Shown: positions 23,226 through 31,956 of the stretch, piece after piece
Numbering within the stretch: position 1 is the first letter of the stretch
Layout: each line of letters starts with the position of its first letter
Assembly: GCA_035048495.1 (NCBI GenBank)
Contig: CM068547.1
Location: forward strand, 28,341,913-28,405,912
Origin: Euptelea pleiosperma
Taxonomy: Eukaryota > Streptophyta > Magnoliopsida > Ranunculales > Eupteleaceae
Direction of reading: 5' to 3'
DNA: 64,000 nucleotides
Notes under the pieces: model-generated
Told to the model about the DNA's origin: nothing
The model's database searches: none
What the model saw: the letters and a program-made list of their open reading frames with translations, nothing else
Program-made: the position numbers and the translations under genes

Positions 23226-23500
23226 AGACGACGCTGACTGTATAGATGTTAGGCCAATCTCTAGATGGGCCTACAAACCAAAACTCAGCCTGGTTAGTAA
23301 TTTCAAACCTTTGGATCTTTGTACCCAAATAATGGTCAATAATGCTCAAATTTCCACGGTTAACGTAAATACATGAAAATGACTCCAATCCAACACTTAG
23401 AAATCACTAATCAGGCTGATTTTTGGTTTGTAGGCCCATCGTGGGATTGACCCAAACATCCATACGGTCAACGAAATTTTACTCTTTTGATTATACAACC
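23195..23500. mobile_element. Type-2 MULE-like MITE
   Basis: Left arm 'gacgctgactgtatagatgt...acaaaccaaaa', right arm 'ctgatttttggtttgtaggc...catccatacggtca'. Terminal G-box segments are mostly worn away. No TSD found. Confidence 0.6.
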
Positions 23501-23929
23501 CAGGGATACCGTCAATTTTATTTTGTATTAAGTGACATGTATCCGGCGGATCTACAATCCAACTTTGACATAAGGACCACATCATCTACTCAATGAGCCT
23601 CATTCGCCATGTGACACTGACCATCCATACAACCTATGTCACGAGACAAGTCAATCGAGAAAATTGGTCGACATACTAGGCCCATAGTGTGGTACCCACA
23701 GAAAACTTTTCTAGATAACCATTGGTAGGTCCAAAGTTTTAATCCCAAAAATTTTAATGGAAACTTATGGGCGGAAAATTTTAGTCGTACCACACGAATT
23801 GTGAGGGCATCCTCTGAATTGTGCTTCAATTTGATTAATTTACGAAAATGCCTTCCACAAGTTAGACCCGAGATTTTTATTTTTTTTGATATATACAAGT
23901 TTGACTAAGATCACAGAATGCAACTTCAT

Positions 23930-24265
23930 GCAAGCGTTCAGGGACCCATGTGGCACACCATTAGAGGACTCTGACCGTATGGATGATTGGCTGATTGCCT
24001 AGGTGCAGTCTAGAAACCAAAAATCAGCCGGATTAGTGATTTCTAGGCGTTGGATTTTAGTTATTAATTTTCATGGGTTGATTTTAACTGTGGTAATTTG
24101 AGCATTATTGACCATTATTTGAGGTACAAGATCCAAAACTTTGAAATCACTAATCAGGCTGATTTTTGGGTTGTAGGTCCATTTAGGGATTGGAAAAACA
24201 TCCATGGTCAGAGTACTCTAAGAGTGTGCCATGTGGCTCATATTGCGCGCTGTCATCATAGTTCT
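23930..24265. mobile_element. Type-2 MULE-like MITE, nearly complete
   Basis: Both arms are present from 'catgtggcacaccattagag' to 'ctaagagtgtgccatgtggc', with the mirrored 'gatttctaggcgttgg' and 'aactttgaaatcactaatc' inside. Ends are fuzzy and no TSD was identified. Confidence 0.68.
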
Positions 24266-24641
24266 ATACTCTAAAAAAATCACATCTATTATTTGTCATC
24301 ATAATTGTAGGATTGATTACAAAAAAATAAAAAAATATTGTCGGGATGAATGTTTAGTTTGGGTGTCCTCAATTTAAGGGGTAACTTTGCTGAAAGGCAA
24401 CCACACATGTATCATTAGTACACCACCTTAGAGGCATTGAGAGAAACTTTGCCCTTTCTCGTATCAACACTTTCTAATGAACAAATCATTAGTCCCAAAC
24501 TCTCCAGCATAACAATTGAAAATGTATGGGTAAACTTGAGAGCTCTTTGATACTTCCAACTTGCATAATTATTACATCTCAATCTACAATTATATTATTT
24601 TTTTCTTTGGATAATTGTAGTGTCCAACACCAATAAATTTA

Positions 24642-24984
24642 GGGTTGGACTCTAGGGACCCCTGTTTTTTACCCCCACTTTGGCGTACCCACATAGAAGA
24701 TGAATCAATGGCTGAATTTTTTGTGAGGATGATCTCCTCACCATATAGATCACCCCTACAAAAAATCAGCCCATTCTGAAATTTCTAACCCCGTCAAATG
24801 TGGTTTCCAAGTATCACGGTAAAATTCCACGATTCATAATTCTTCAACTTCTAAACCAGTCTATGAATATCAAAATGATTTGAATTTTTGTGAGGATGAT
24901 CTCCTCACCATAGAGATCATCCTCACGAAAAATCAGCCATTGATTCATCTTCTATGTGGGTAGGCCAAAGTGGTAGTCGGACCC
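24642..24984. mobile_element. Type-1 MULE-like MITE, complete
   Basis: 343 bp, ends GGGTTGGACTC and AGTCGGACCC, with a perfect 9-bp TSD ataaattta (24633-24641, 24985-24993). Arms carry the diagnostic 'gatgaatcaatggctga' and 'cagccattgattcatc' text. Confidence 0.92.
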
Positions 24985-25130
24985 ATAAATTTATGACACA
25001 TGTACCTAAGGGCCCCGAAGACCATGCCAACTGGTTTTCCTTATTTTTTCAAAAAGATGGATAAATTCCTTGACTGCGGTTGGTTCACATGAGAGCATGA
25101 AAAAAGAAAAAAAAAAAAAAAAAAACCTAA

Positions 25131-25917
25131 GGGCGTGTTTGATTGCCAAGTGGGAAAATTGTATTTTCTTTGGCAAAACACAACTCTCCATTGTTAGATA
25201 GCCATTTTAAATCTGTATAATATTCCTTACCAAGCCATTTGAATATGGATAATTTTTCCTACTAAGCCTGGAATTCATTTCCACTTGAAAATATACCTTT
25301 ATTTTCTCACATGAATTGAAATATGTGTTCTTACTTCTTAGGGCCTGTTTCGTACGCACCACGGCGGGAAAATACAATATTTAGCTTCGCTAATATTCGC
25401 CTGGGTGCGTTTGGCAGCCACTCGCCCTCGGCGAATATTTAGCAGGGCCCACATATTTGTCCTCCGCGGTAGGAAAACATATGATCACCTCCCCCCGTGT
25501 AAATATTTTCACGCCGATTATGCCTTGGTGAGAAAATTTTATTTTTTCGCCGGAAAATCACTATTTTCAATAAAAGTTAATTTTTTAATATATAAAAAAG
25601 ATAAAAATAAATTTTTTTTTTTATCCTTTGACATAATATGTGGTTCCCGCACTCGCCCAACCTATTTTTGACTTACTTCGATATGTAGGACCCACTTAAA
25701 TTGAAAGAAAATGAAGTAAGCTGAAGTGAGCTAGCTCATACACGTACCAAACATTGTTAAATATTGGTATGAGCAAATATTTAGCCAAAATAATATTCGC
25801 CGTCGGAACTCTTTTTCTCACATACCAAACAAACCCTTAGTTGCAATCAATCAGCCATTTAAGGCATTTCCCAAATGTATTTTCCTGGAAAAAATTTCTT
25901 ATCAATCAAACACGCCC
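25131..25917. mobile_element. Tourist-like (PIF/Harbinger) MITE, outer
   Basis: Inverted ends GGGCGTGTTTGATT and AATCAAACACGCCC, with a 3-bp TSD taa on both sides (25128-25130, 25918-25920). Without the nested element at 25341-25836 and one copy of its TSD it is about 290 bp, normal for Tourist MITEs. Confidence 0.85.
25341..25836. mobile_element. Tourist-like MITE, nested inside the previous one
   Basis: Ends GGGCCTGTTTCGTA and TACCAAACAAACCC are imperfect inverted repeats, with a 3-bp TSD tta (25338-25340, 25837-25839). Internal 'ggcgaatatttagc' motifs occur in both orientations. Different family from its host, with similar target preference. Confidence 0.82.
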
Positions 25918-25920
25918 TAA

Positions 25921-26369
25921 TAAATATTACATTAAACAACACATGTAAATAGCAATTCACAGAAATTCAAATTGCCGAAAATCGATGTATCTTCCTTCAC
26001 GTTATTCGAACAAATACATAAATTTGCTGTAGGGAGAAAGACACGGATATTGGGGTGTTGAGAAAGAGACGGAGGTCGGAGTGAGGTTGGGGAGAGAGAG
26101 ACGAGAGAGATAGATCTTTTCCAAGAGCAGAAGAGCAACGGACTGACGATTGTTTTTCCACCTTGTAAATAAGGCCTGAAGACTGCATTTTTTCCATAAA
26201 CCAAACACAGCCTAAGTACACCTTTACCCACCCCTCCACATGTCACAATTTGATAGGGGTTGAAGCTTCTCCTCAAAGCAAATGTGATAACCATGTTAAT
26301 TTTGAACTGTTATTTATTGTTTACCGAAAAAATATATTAAAAAAAATAAAAAATGAATATATAACTGTT
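25921..26369. other. Intergenic, no gene recognised
   Basis: A purine-rich stretch (26030-26120) produces minus-strand open frames without a domain. From 26310 to the hAT element at 26378, the sequence matches 48205-48275. Confidence 0.45.
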
Positions 26370-26377
26370 ATTTGACC

Positions 26378-26793
26378 CAAGGTTTAAAGGGGACCGTTAT
26401 AACGGTATAACAGACTGGGGGCGTTACCGTTTTTCCGTTATAACGAAAAAAAATGCTCAGGGGCAAAAACGGAAAAAAATGAGAAAATAACGTCAAAAAA
26501 TGAAAATAACGGAAAATAATAGAAAAAAATGGCTCTGAAATTCAAATTTTGAATTTTAAAATTTGAAAAATGAAAAATAACGGAAAACTAACAGAAAATA
26601 ACAGGAAAAAACAAAAATAACAGCCGTTTTTTACAAAATTTTCCAGAAAATAACGGTCATTATTTTTGTTATAACGGAAAAATAACGGCCGTTATTTTCT
26701 GGGTGTTTTAACGGTCCATAACGTAACGGGGTAGGTCCGAATCCCGTTATAACTGCCGTTATTTTTGTTATAACAGCCGTTTTTTAAACCTTG
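26378..26793. mobile_element. hAT-type MITE (CAAGGTTTAAA ends), complete
   Basis: 416 bp, ends CAAGGTTTAAA and TTTAAACCTTG, with a perfect 8-bp TSD atttgacc (26370-26377, 26794-26801). The interior is filled with CCGTTATAACGG-type palindromes. The paralogous segment at 48205-48320 reads 'ctatttgacctactataacc' without the element, a clean empty site. Confidence 0.94.
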
Positions 26794-27035
26794 ATTTGAC
26801 CTTATATAACTATAACGGTAACGCTAGTTAGCCGTTATCTTAGTCTGTTATTATATGTGATCTAGCCGCCCTAAATCTTACAACGCGTATGCAAGAAAAA
26901 AGAAACAAAAAAAAAGTGCTCAGTCTCGGCCATTCCATAGGCCTATGGACAGGTGGCACAAACTGAATGGATGTTTGGTGTTGGTCCACCGGCAAATTTT
27001 TTCCCAAATATCGAGACACATTTGTCTTCTTTTAC

Positions 27036-27440
27036 GGGAAAATATTTAGATGCAGAGGACTTTGGATGCAGTGGATGCAGAGGGTCTCGTGGCCGTACAT
27101 AGCTCATTTTTTTCTGCCCATTAACCGTATGGATGTTTACCCCACCCCTTGGTGGATATGCATACAAAAAAACAGCTTGATTGATAGTCTCTATCCATTG
27201 GATTAAGAGCCCAAAAAATATGCAAAAAAAAATGATTGAATCCAACGGTTAAAGTCAATCCTAAAAAGTGCTAAAATCTATGGCTTGAGAAGATAAATGA
27301 CACTGATTTTTGGTATATATATCCACCAAGGGGTGAAGTAAACATCAATGCGGTTAGTGGGCCCCAAAAATGAGTTATGTAGGGCCACGAGACCCCTCTG
27401 CATCGACTGCATCCAAAGGCCTGAATCTAAAGTATTTTCT
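27036..27440. mobile_element. Type-3b MULE-like MITE
   Basis: Inverted arms run from 'aaaatatttagatgcagagg' to 'gaatctaaagtatttt', each containing 'ctctgcatc' and 'gggccacgag' text, with 'ccaccccttggtggatat' inside. Same family as 51262-51609. No TSD was resolved here. Confidence 0.68.
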
Positions 27441-27719
27441 CCTTCACGAGTGAAGACACGTTGTTATTTCTCGGAAAGAAAATTGCTCTTGATTTTTATA
27501 CCGAGCCGAGTGATTGAATCCCGACCCTCCGATCTTCCTAATACGCGGTTCTCTTCACGCGGTCAACACATTTGCAGGTTGACACTTGTCTGACGTCACT
27601 CATTTTAAGATACGGCATAAGCCGCGACCTAACCATTATCTTCACGCGGTCGAATCCTATGGATCATTTCCGTATGGTTAGTTCTGTGTTCTGTGAGTAA
27701 AACTTTGATGACAGGGTGC

Positions 27720-27965
27720 AATATGAGCCACGTGGTATACTGTTAGAGGACTCTGACTGTATGGATGTTTGTCCAATCACTATATGGATCTACAAACCAA
27801 AAATCAGATTGATTAGTGATTTCAAACCTTTGGATCTTTGTACGTCTAGAAATCACTAATCGGGCTAATATTTCGTTTCTAGGTCCATCTAATGATTGGT
27901 CAAACATCCATACGGTAAGCTTCCTATAAGAGTGTGCCACGTGGCTCATATTATACCTTGTCATC
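27720..27965. mobile_element. Type-2 MULE-like MITE with G-box ends, internally deleted
   Basis: Both termini keep 'gagccacgtgg' / 'ccacgtggctc'. The centre is shorter than in the partner at 49920-50230. Confidence 0.75.
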
Positions 27966-27999
27966 GGCCTTGATGACAGGCCCTCTGTCAGTTCTACTT

Positions 28000-28610
28000 C
28001 TACAAAAGCCGCGTTTTACTCTCAAGTCCACACGCCAAAGTCCATTTGTTTCAGTGGTTGATGATCTTCTCTCTTTAGATCTTGTATGTATATCCGCGAT
28101 TTCATGAAATTAATTCTCTGCTCTTCAATTTTCTTTTCCGACATTTCAGTCTTTTCCTGAAGATGACTTGCTTTTTGTTGTAAGTTTCAGCTGAAATTCA
28201 TTAAACTCTAATGAATTTCGAATTTTCGAACTAAACACTGTTGTGGTTCATGAAAGACAAGTCTCACATTTCGGTTTTAGAAACCCGAAACATTTTTGTT
28301 TTCGTTGGATGGGTTTCGTTCTGCTCATAGTCTAATTGTTCTGGTTTTTGAACGGGAACCCATGTAAAAAAACCCAAAAAAAAAAACTTATTTTATGGAT
28401 GAATTTTGTTGGATTTGGTGTTCTGTTGAAGATTTGTTCTGGAAATTGCAGGGGTCGAACTGTAAAACGTACTCCGGTGATCTTTTGTCACAACTGAAGC
28501 TCTCTGCGCCTGCGGGGCTGCCTATCTGAATCAGGTAATCTTTTGAACTCTTGGAAATGGGTAAGTTTTGTTCTGTTTCCTGGGAAGGGATTTCGTAACT
28601 GGAAAACCTG
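28000..28610 (+). other. Orphan spliced leader region, copy A
   Basis: A CT-rich leader around 28060 is followed by T-rich intron-like DNA. A strong acceptor, 'ggaaattgcag', at about 28442-28452 then leads to a short exon (28453-28533) closed by a donor, 'aatcag|gtaatctttt'. The copy at 50280-50960 keeps the same acceptor and donor although the exon itself has diverged. It looks like the first exons of a plant gene whose body is missing in both copies. Confidence 0.5.
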
Positions 28611-28844
28611 AAACCACCCTCTTAACTGTTTTTAAGGTTTCCTATGGGGTTTCAATGACAGGAAACGCCATAGCGACCCAGAAACGGCGGCGCCGCCGTT
28701 GACCTTTGCTCCCGTAACAGTTGGATTGTGCCACGTGGCAGTCTGCGAGATCACTGATTGTACGAATGTTTGACAAAAGTAGATCACCGACCAAAAAATC
28801 AGCCTGATTCGTGATATCTAAACGTTGGATTTGAGTTTTTTTTT

Positions 28845-29547
28845 GGGAAAATTGCATAAAAGAAAACCAACTTTAATTCATTTACAAAAAAGAATACAAG
28901 TTTTCGCAAATCCCAAAAAAAAAAACGAAACGCTCTTTAAAAGGGCGTTTCATGACGTGGCACATGTTTATTAAAAAAACGTTCTTTAAAAGGGCGTTTT
29001 TCAGAAAAAACGCTCTTTTAAAGGGCGTTTTTCAATAATAAACGCCTTTTTGAAAAACGTCTGTCAGTGTCGGTCCGACATCTGACAACCTGACAGACGT
29101 TATTTTAAAGGGCGTGTGTCAGTAGAAAACGCCCTTTTAAAGGGCGTTTTTTACTGACAAACGCCCTTTTAAAGGGCGTTTTTTGATACCCCAAATTTTA
29201 CGCCCATTTTGGCGTACCCAGAAGATGAATCAATGGCTGATTTTTGGTGAGGATGATCTCTACGGTGAGGAGATCATCCTCACAAAAATTCAGATCATTC
29301 CCATATTCGTAGATTGGTTTAGAAGTTGAGGAATTATGGGATGTTTTTTTTAAATTTCTCAAGAATAAACGCCCTTTAAAAGGGCGTTTGTCAGACGTGT
29401 CAGCCATTAGTCATTCGTTAGTCAGTCGATGACTGATTGGACTAACAGCAGACGAAAGGGCGTTTCGTTTTCTTTTTTGGGATTTGCGAAAAGTTGTATT
29501 CTTTTTTGTAAATAAATTAAAGTTTATTTTCTTTTCTGCAATTTTCC
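28845..29547. mobile_element. Foldback element with arrayed AAACGCCC palindromes
   Basis: Terminal inverted repeats of about 90 bp: left starts GGGAAAATTGCATAAAAG, right ends CTTTTCTGCAATTTTCC. Inside are about nine copies of a palindrome whose best form is AAACGCCCTT with its mirror AAGGGCGTTT (near 28928, 28980, 29010, 29041, 29103, 29128, 29160, 29369, 29453). Flanks are g plus T-runs, consistent with a 9-10-bp TSD. The sister at about 51130-51140 is uninterrupted, so it inserted after the duplication. One arm of a type-1 MITE (29195-29345) is embedded. No protein capacity. Confidence 0.82.
29195..29345. mobile_element. Type-1 MULE-like MITE arm inside the foldback element
   Basis: Matches the left half of the family ('agaagatgaatcaatggctg' to 'gaagttgaggaattatggg') and stops at the same central point as the half-copy at 4012-4205. 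The right arm is absent. Confidence 0.72.
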
Positions 29548-29807
29548 GTTTTTTTTTTATGGGTTGATTTTTAGCTGTAGGATTCGAACATTATGTGGCA
29601 TACTCAAATCCAAGGGTTAGACATCATCAATCAGGCTGATTTTGGTCCGTGGTTCTAGCAAAGAGTGGGTCACACATCCATACAGTCAGTGGTCTAGAGT
29701 GCAACGTGGCATGACAGTCGCTGTTGAAACTTGAGAGAACGACTTCTCAACCAAACATGCTGCTGAGAAAAGTCGGACTCTATGCAAGCGGTTTTTGGGT
29801 TCTTAAT

Positions 29808-30203
29808 CATGGTTTTAAAAACGGCAGTTTAAACGGTAACGCCCCAAGCCCGTTTCCGTTAAAACCGTTTAAACACGTTTTAATGGTTTTGAAAAAAACG
29901 ACCGTATTTTTGTTTTAACGGCCGTTAAAATCATTTAAACAGCTGTTTAATTTTGAAAATTTTCGTGAAAAAAGCGGCCGTTAAATCCGTTAAATTTTAT
30001 TTTATTTTTTTTAATTTTCAAATTTCAAAATTTGAATTTCAGCGCCATTTTTTCTGTTTTTTTTTCGTTAAAATCCATTAAAATCGTTAAAATCCGTTTA
30101 ATTCTATTTTTGCCCCTGGCCGTTTCGATCCGTTTTAACTGCCATTTAAACGGTAACACCCCCAGTCCGTTTAACCGTTAAAACAGGCCTCCTTTAAACC
30201 TTG
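29808..30203. mobile_element. hAT-type MITE (CATGGTTTTAAAA ends)
   Basis: 396 bp ending TTTAAACCTTG. TSD ttcttaat (29800-29807) against ctcttaat (30204-30211). A variant of the CAAGGTTTAAA family in which GTTTAAAC replaces GTTATAAC as the internal palindrome. The sister block at about 52448-52460 (gctctaaataacgaag) has no element. Confidence 0.9.
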
Positions 30204-30324
30204 CTCTTAATAATGAAATGGAGTGGGTCATCCTGAGACCAGACCCGATATGTATTTAGCAGGTTGGGCAATGAATTAATGCCCATTTACTCTATGGATC
30301 GCATATGTGACTAAGTTCAGCTGG

Positions 30325-30500
30325 TCCAGTCATGGTTCAAAATCTCGGGATCGGAGCCCACTGATCTGGATTGGTCCAATCCAAAACGGGATCGGTTCAT
30401 CTCGCACAATACAAAATGAGACTTCTTTTGGAAACAGTGATCTCAGTGGACTCCGATCCGGATCTGGATCGATAACCCTAAAAAGGTTTATCCGTTTAGG
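30325..30500. mobile_element. GGGATCGG-rich MITE-like fragment
   Basis: Begins 'catggttcaaaatctcggga' and resembles 36422-36600 ('catggttcgaagtctcggcc'). Both contain repeated GATC-rich text. A low-copy repeat with unclear ends. Confidence 0.45.
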
Positions 30501-30507
30501 GATGAAA

Positions 30508-30720
30508 CTGTGTTTTTTTTTTTTTTTTCATACCACGGGTATCCGGCCGGTCCTCTTAGAGCACCCGACTAATTCTGTAGGACAGGTAAGTCAGCCCTTC
30601 CCCACGTGCCTGATGTACTAGGATAAATCTCAAGGGGTATGGCTTCCAAGAGTCGAATTCATAGGAAGGAAGTCTTCACTTCTAAGGTTTTAAGTCATGT
30701 CATAACCGTCACTTCGCAGC
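30508..30720 (-). mobile_element. SINE-like element, antisense
   Basis: A poly-T tract (about 30510-30528) reads as an A-tail on the minus strand; upstream there is a B-box-like 'gaattcgactcttgg' (30640-30655 region) and 'gggatacccg'-type tail text. No TSD resolved, so the call is tentative. Confidence 0.45.
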
Positions 30721-31110
30721 CGTTATAATAAGTCACATAAATCACATCTCAAGTCAAAAAAAACGATTAGGATATTATTTTTTAGGATTTTTGGCTTATC
30801 CCCTTAATTTATCCATACAATTTGCATCTCATCCAATGTTTTTAAAATATTTGTGTCTCACCTTTTGACCATGGTCAACGCCATTGACCATAGATGTCCA
30901 TTAACGGTCTCCGGATGGACATCCAAATATTTTTTAAATGACTATAATGACCTTGGGCGAGACGCAAATATAATAAAAACATTGGGTGCCATGCAAATTG
31001 AGCCAAAAATCCTTTTTGACTAAATTAGCTTCTCAATTGACTAAATTTAACACATCACTCAAATGGCGCTCACACGGCACTCACTTTCACAGGTTGTTAA
31101 GCACACTGAT
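30721..31110. other. Intergenic, no gene recognised
   Basis: AT-rich, with no domain, element end or RNA gene visible. Confidence 0.4.
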
Positions 31111-31205
31111 TTTCCTCATGAGGGACCACAATATGAGCCACGTGGCACAATCTTAGAGGTCACTAACCATACGGATGTTGGGCCCATCGCTAGGTGGAGC
31201 TACAT
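31110..31205. mobile_element. Type-2 MULE-like MITE, left arm only
   Basis: 'accacaatatgagccacgtg' to 'gctaggtggagctacata'. Truncated where the host sequence shared with 53905 begins; the partner at 53170-53360 keeps more of the element. Confidence 0.65.
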
Positions 31206-31417
31206 ATCATATATACAATCTGGTTCTTATACTTGCTCAATCATTTCAGGGTGAAAGGTCTATATATCATATCTACTATGACAAGCAGTTGCATTTTGGC
31301 ATACATTTGCTATGGTACGTTGTATTTCACCTACTTGCCAAGCCTACATAATTGCTTCTTTTCCTTCTATATGTCTTCCTTAATTTCTGCTACTTGCTAA
31401 ATATTTACATGTCTGAT

Positions 31418-31735
31418 TGGGGTGTCAACCAGTCGGTTTCGGTTTGCATCAATGTACCTAAAACAGGAACAGATTATGTTCGGGTTACCGGGTATGACAA
31501 TTCTGGTTCCTAAACAAGTGGATCCAGAGCCGGAGCCGATATCCAGATTCTCCCATTGGGTATCGGGTATCCATGTGTTATATAAAAAAATATTAAAAAA
31601 AATTAATTAATAAAATCATTTTCATATTTAGATTTTTTAAAAAGCTTGACATCTATATCACTACTATATATTTCGGTTCTGGGTCCTATCAGTTTGATTC
31701 CAGTTCAGTCCGAATATTAGTGTACCAAGAAACCC
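31418..31735. mobile_element. GGGGTGTCAA-type hAT MITE, right end lost
   Basis: Starts 'ttggggtgtcaaccagtcgg' and carries GGTTCC/GGATCC-rich text as in 34434-34808. The partner at 54140-54612 keeps the opposite end ('caaattgacacccctta'), so the ancestral intron insertion was complete before duplication. Confidence 0.65.
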
Positions 31736-31800
31736 CAAAAACCTTCGAATGAATCAAATATGTTTTCTTCATTTTTATTTTCTTTTCTTTATTTGTTTAT

Positions 31801-31956
31801 AGTAGGTGCCCTGTGCCCACGACACTCCTCGACAAAGTGTTTGTCAAAATTGGGTGTGGGTGGCTGAGATCCACTGTTCAGTTGGGGATAGGATCTCGGC
31901 CCTTCTTTATGAAGCCTATAAGAGGGGGAGACAATTTCCCTGTTTTGTTATATAGA
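31801..31956 (-). mobile_element. Single mini-Helitron-like unit
   Basis: On the minus strand it starts TCTATATAACAAAACAGGG after an A and ends near GGGCACCTACTA before a T. It is the same unit that is arrayed at 9252-9903. The sister copy at 55060-55070 reads 'atttgtgtattcgag' with no insert and no target duplication, as expected for Helitron-type insertion between A and T. Confidence 0.8.

Larger units (their letters stand above)
28720..29712. mobile_element. Type-2-related MULE MITE split by a foldback element
   Basis: The left part (28720-28844) has 'gtgccacgtggcag' and 'ggatttgag'; the right part (29548-29712) has 'caatcaggctgattttgg' and 'gcaacgtggca'. The interruption is 28845-29547. 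The sister at 51060-51245 and 51610-51660 has a different insertion at a different point. Confidence 0.7.
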
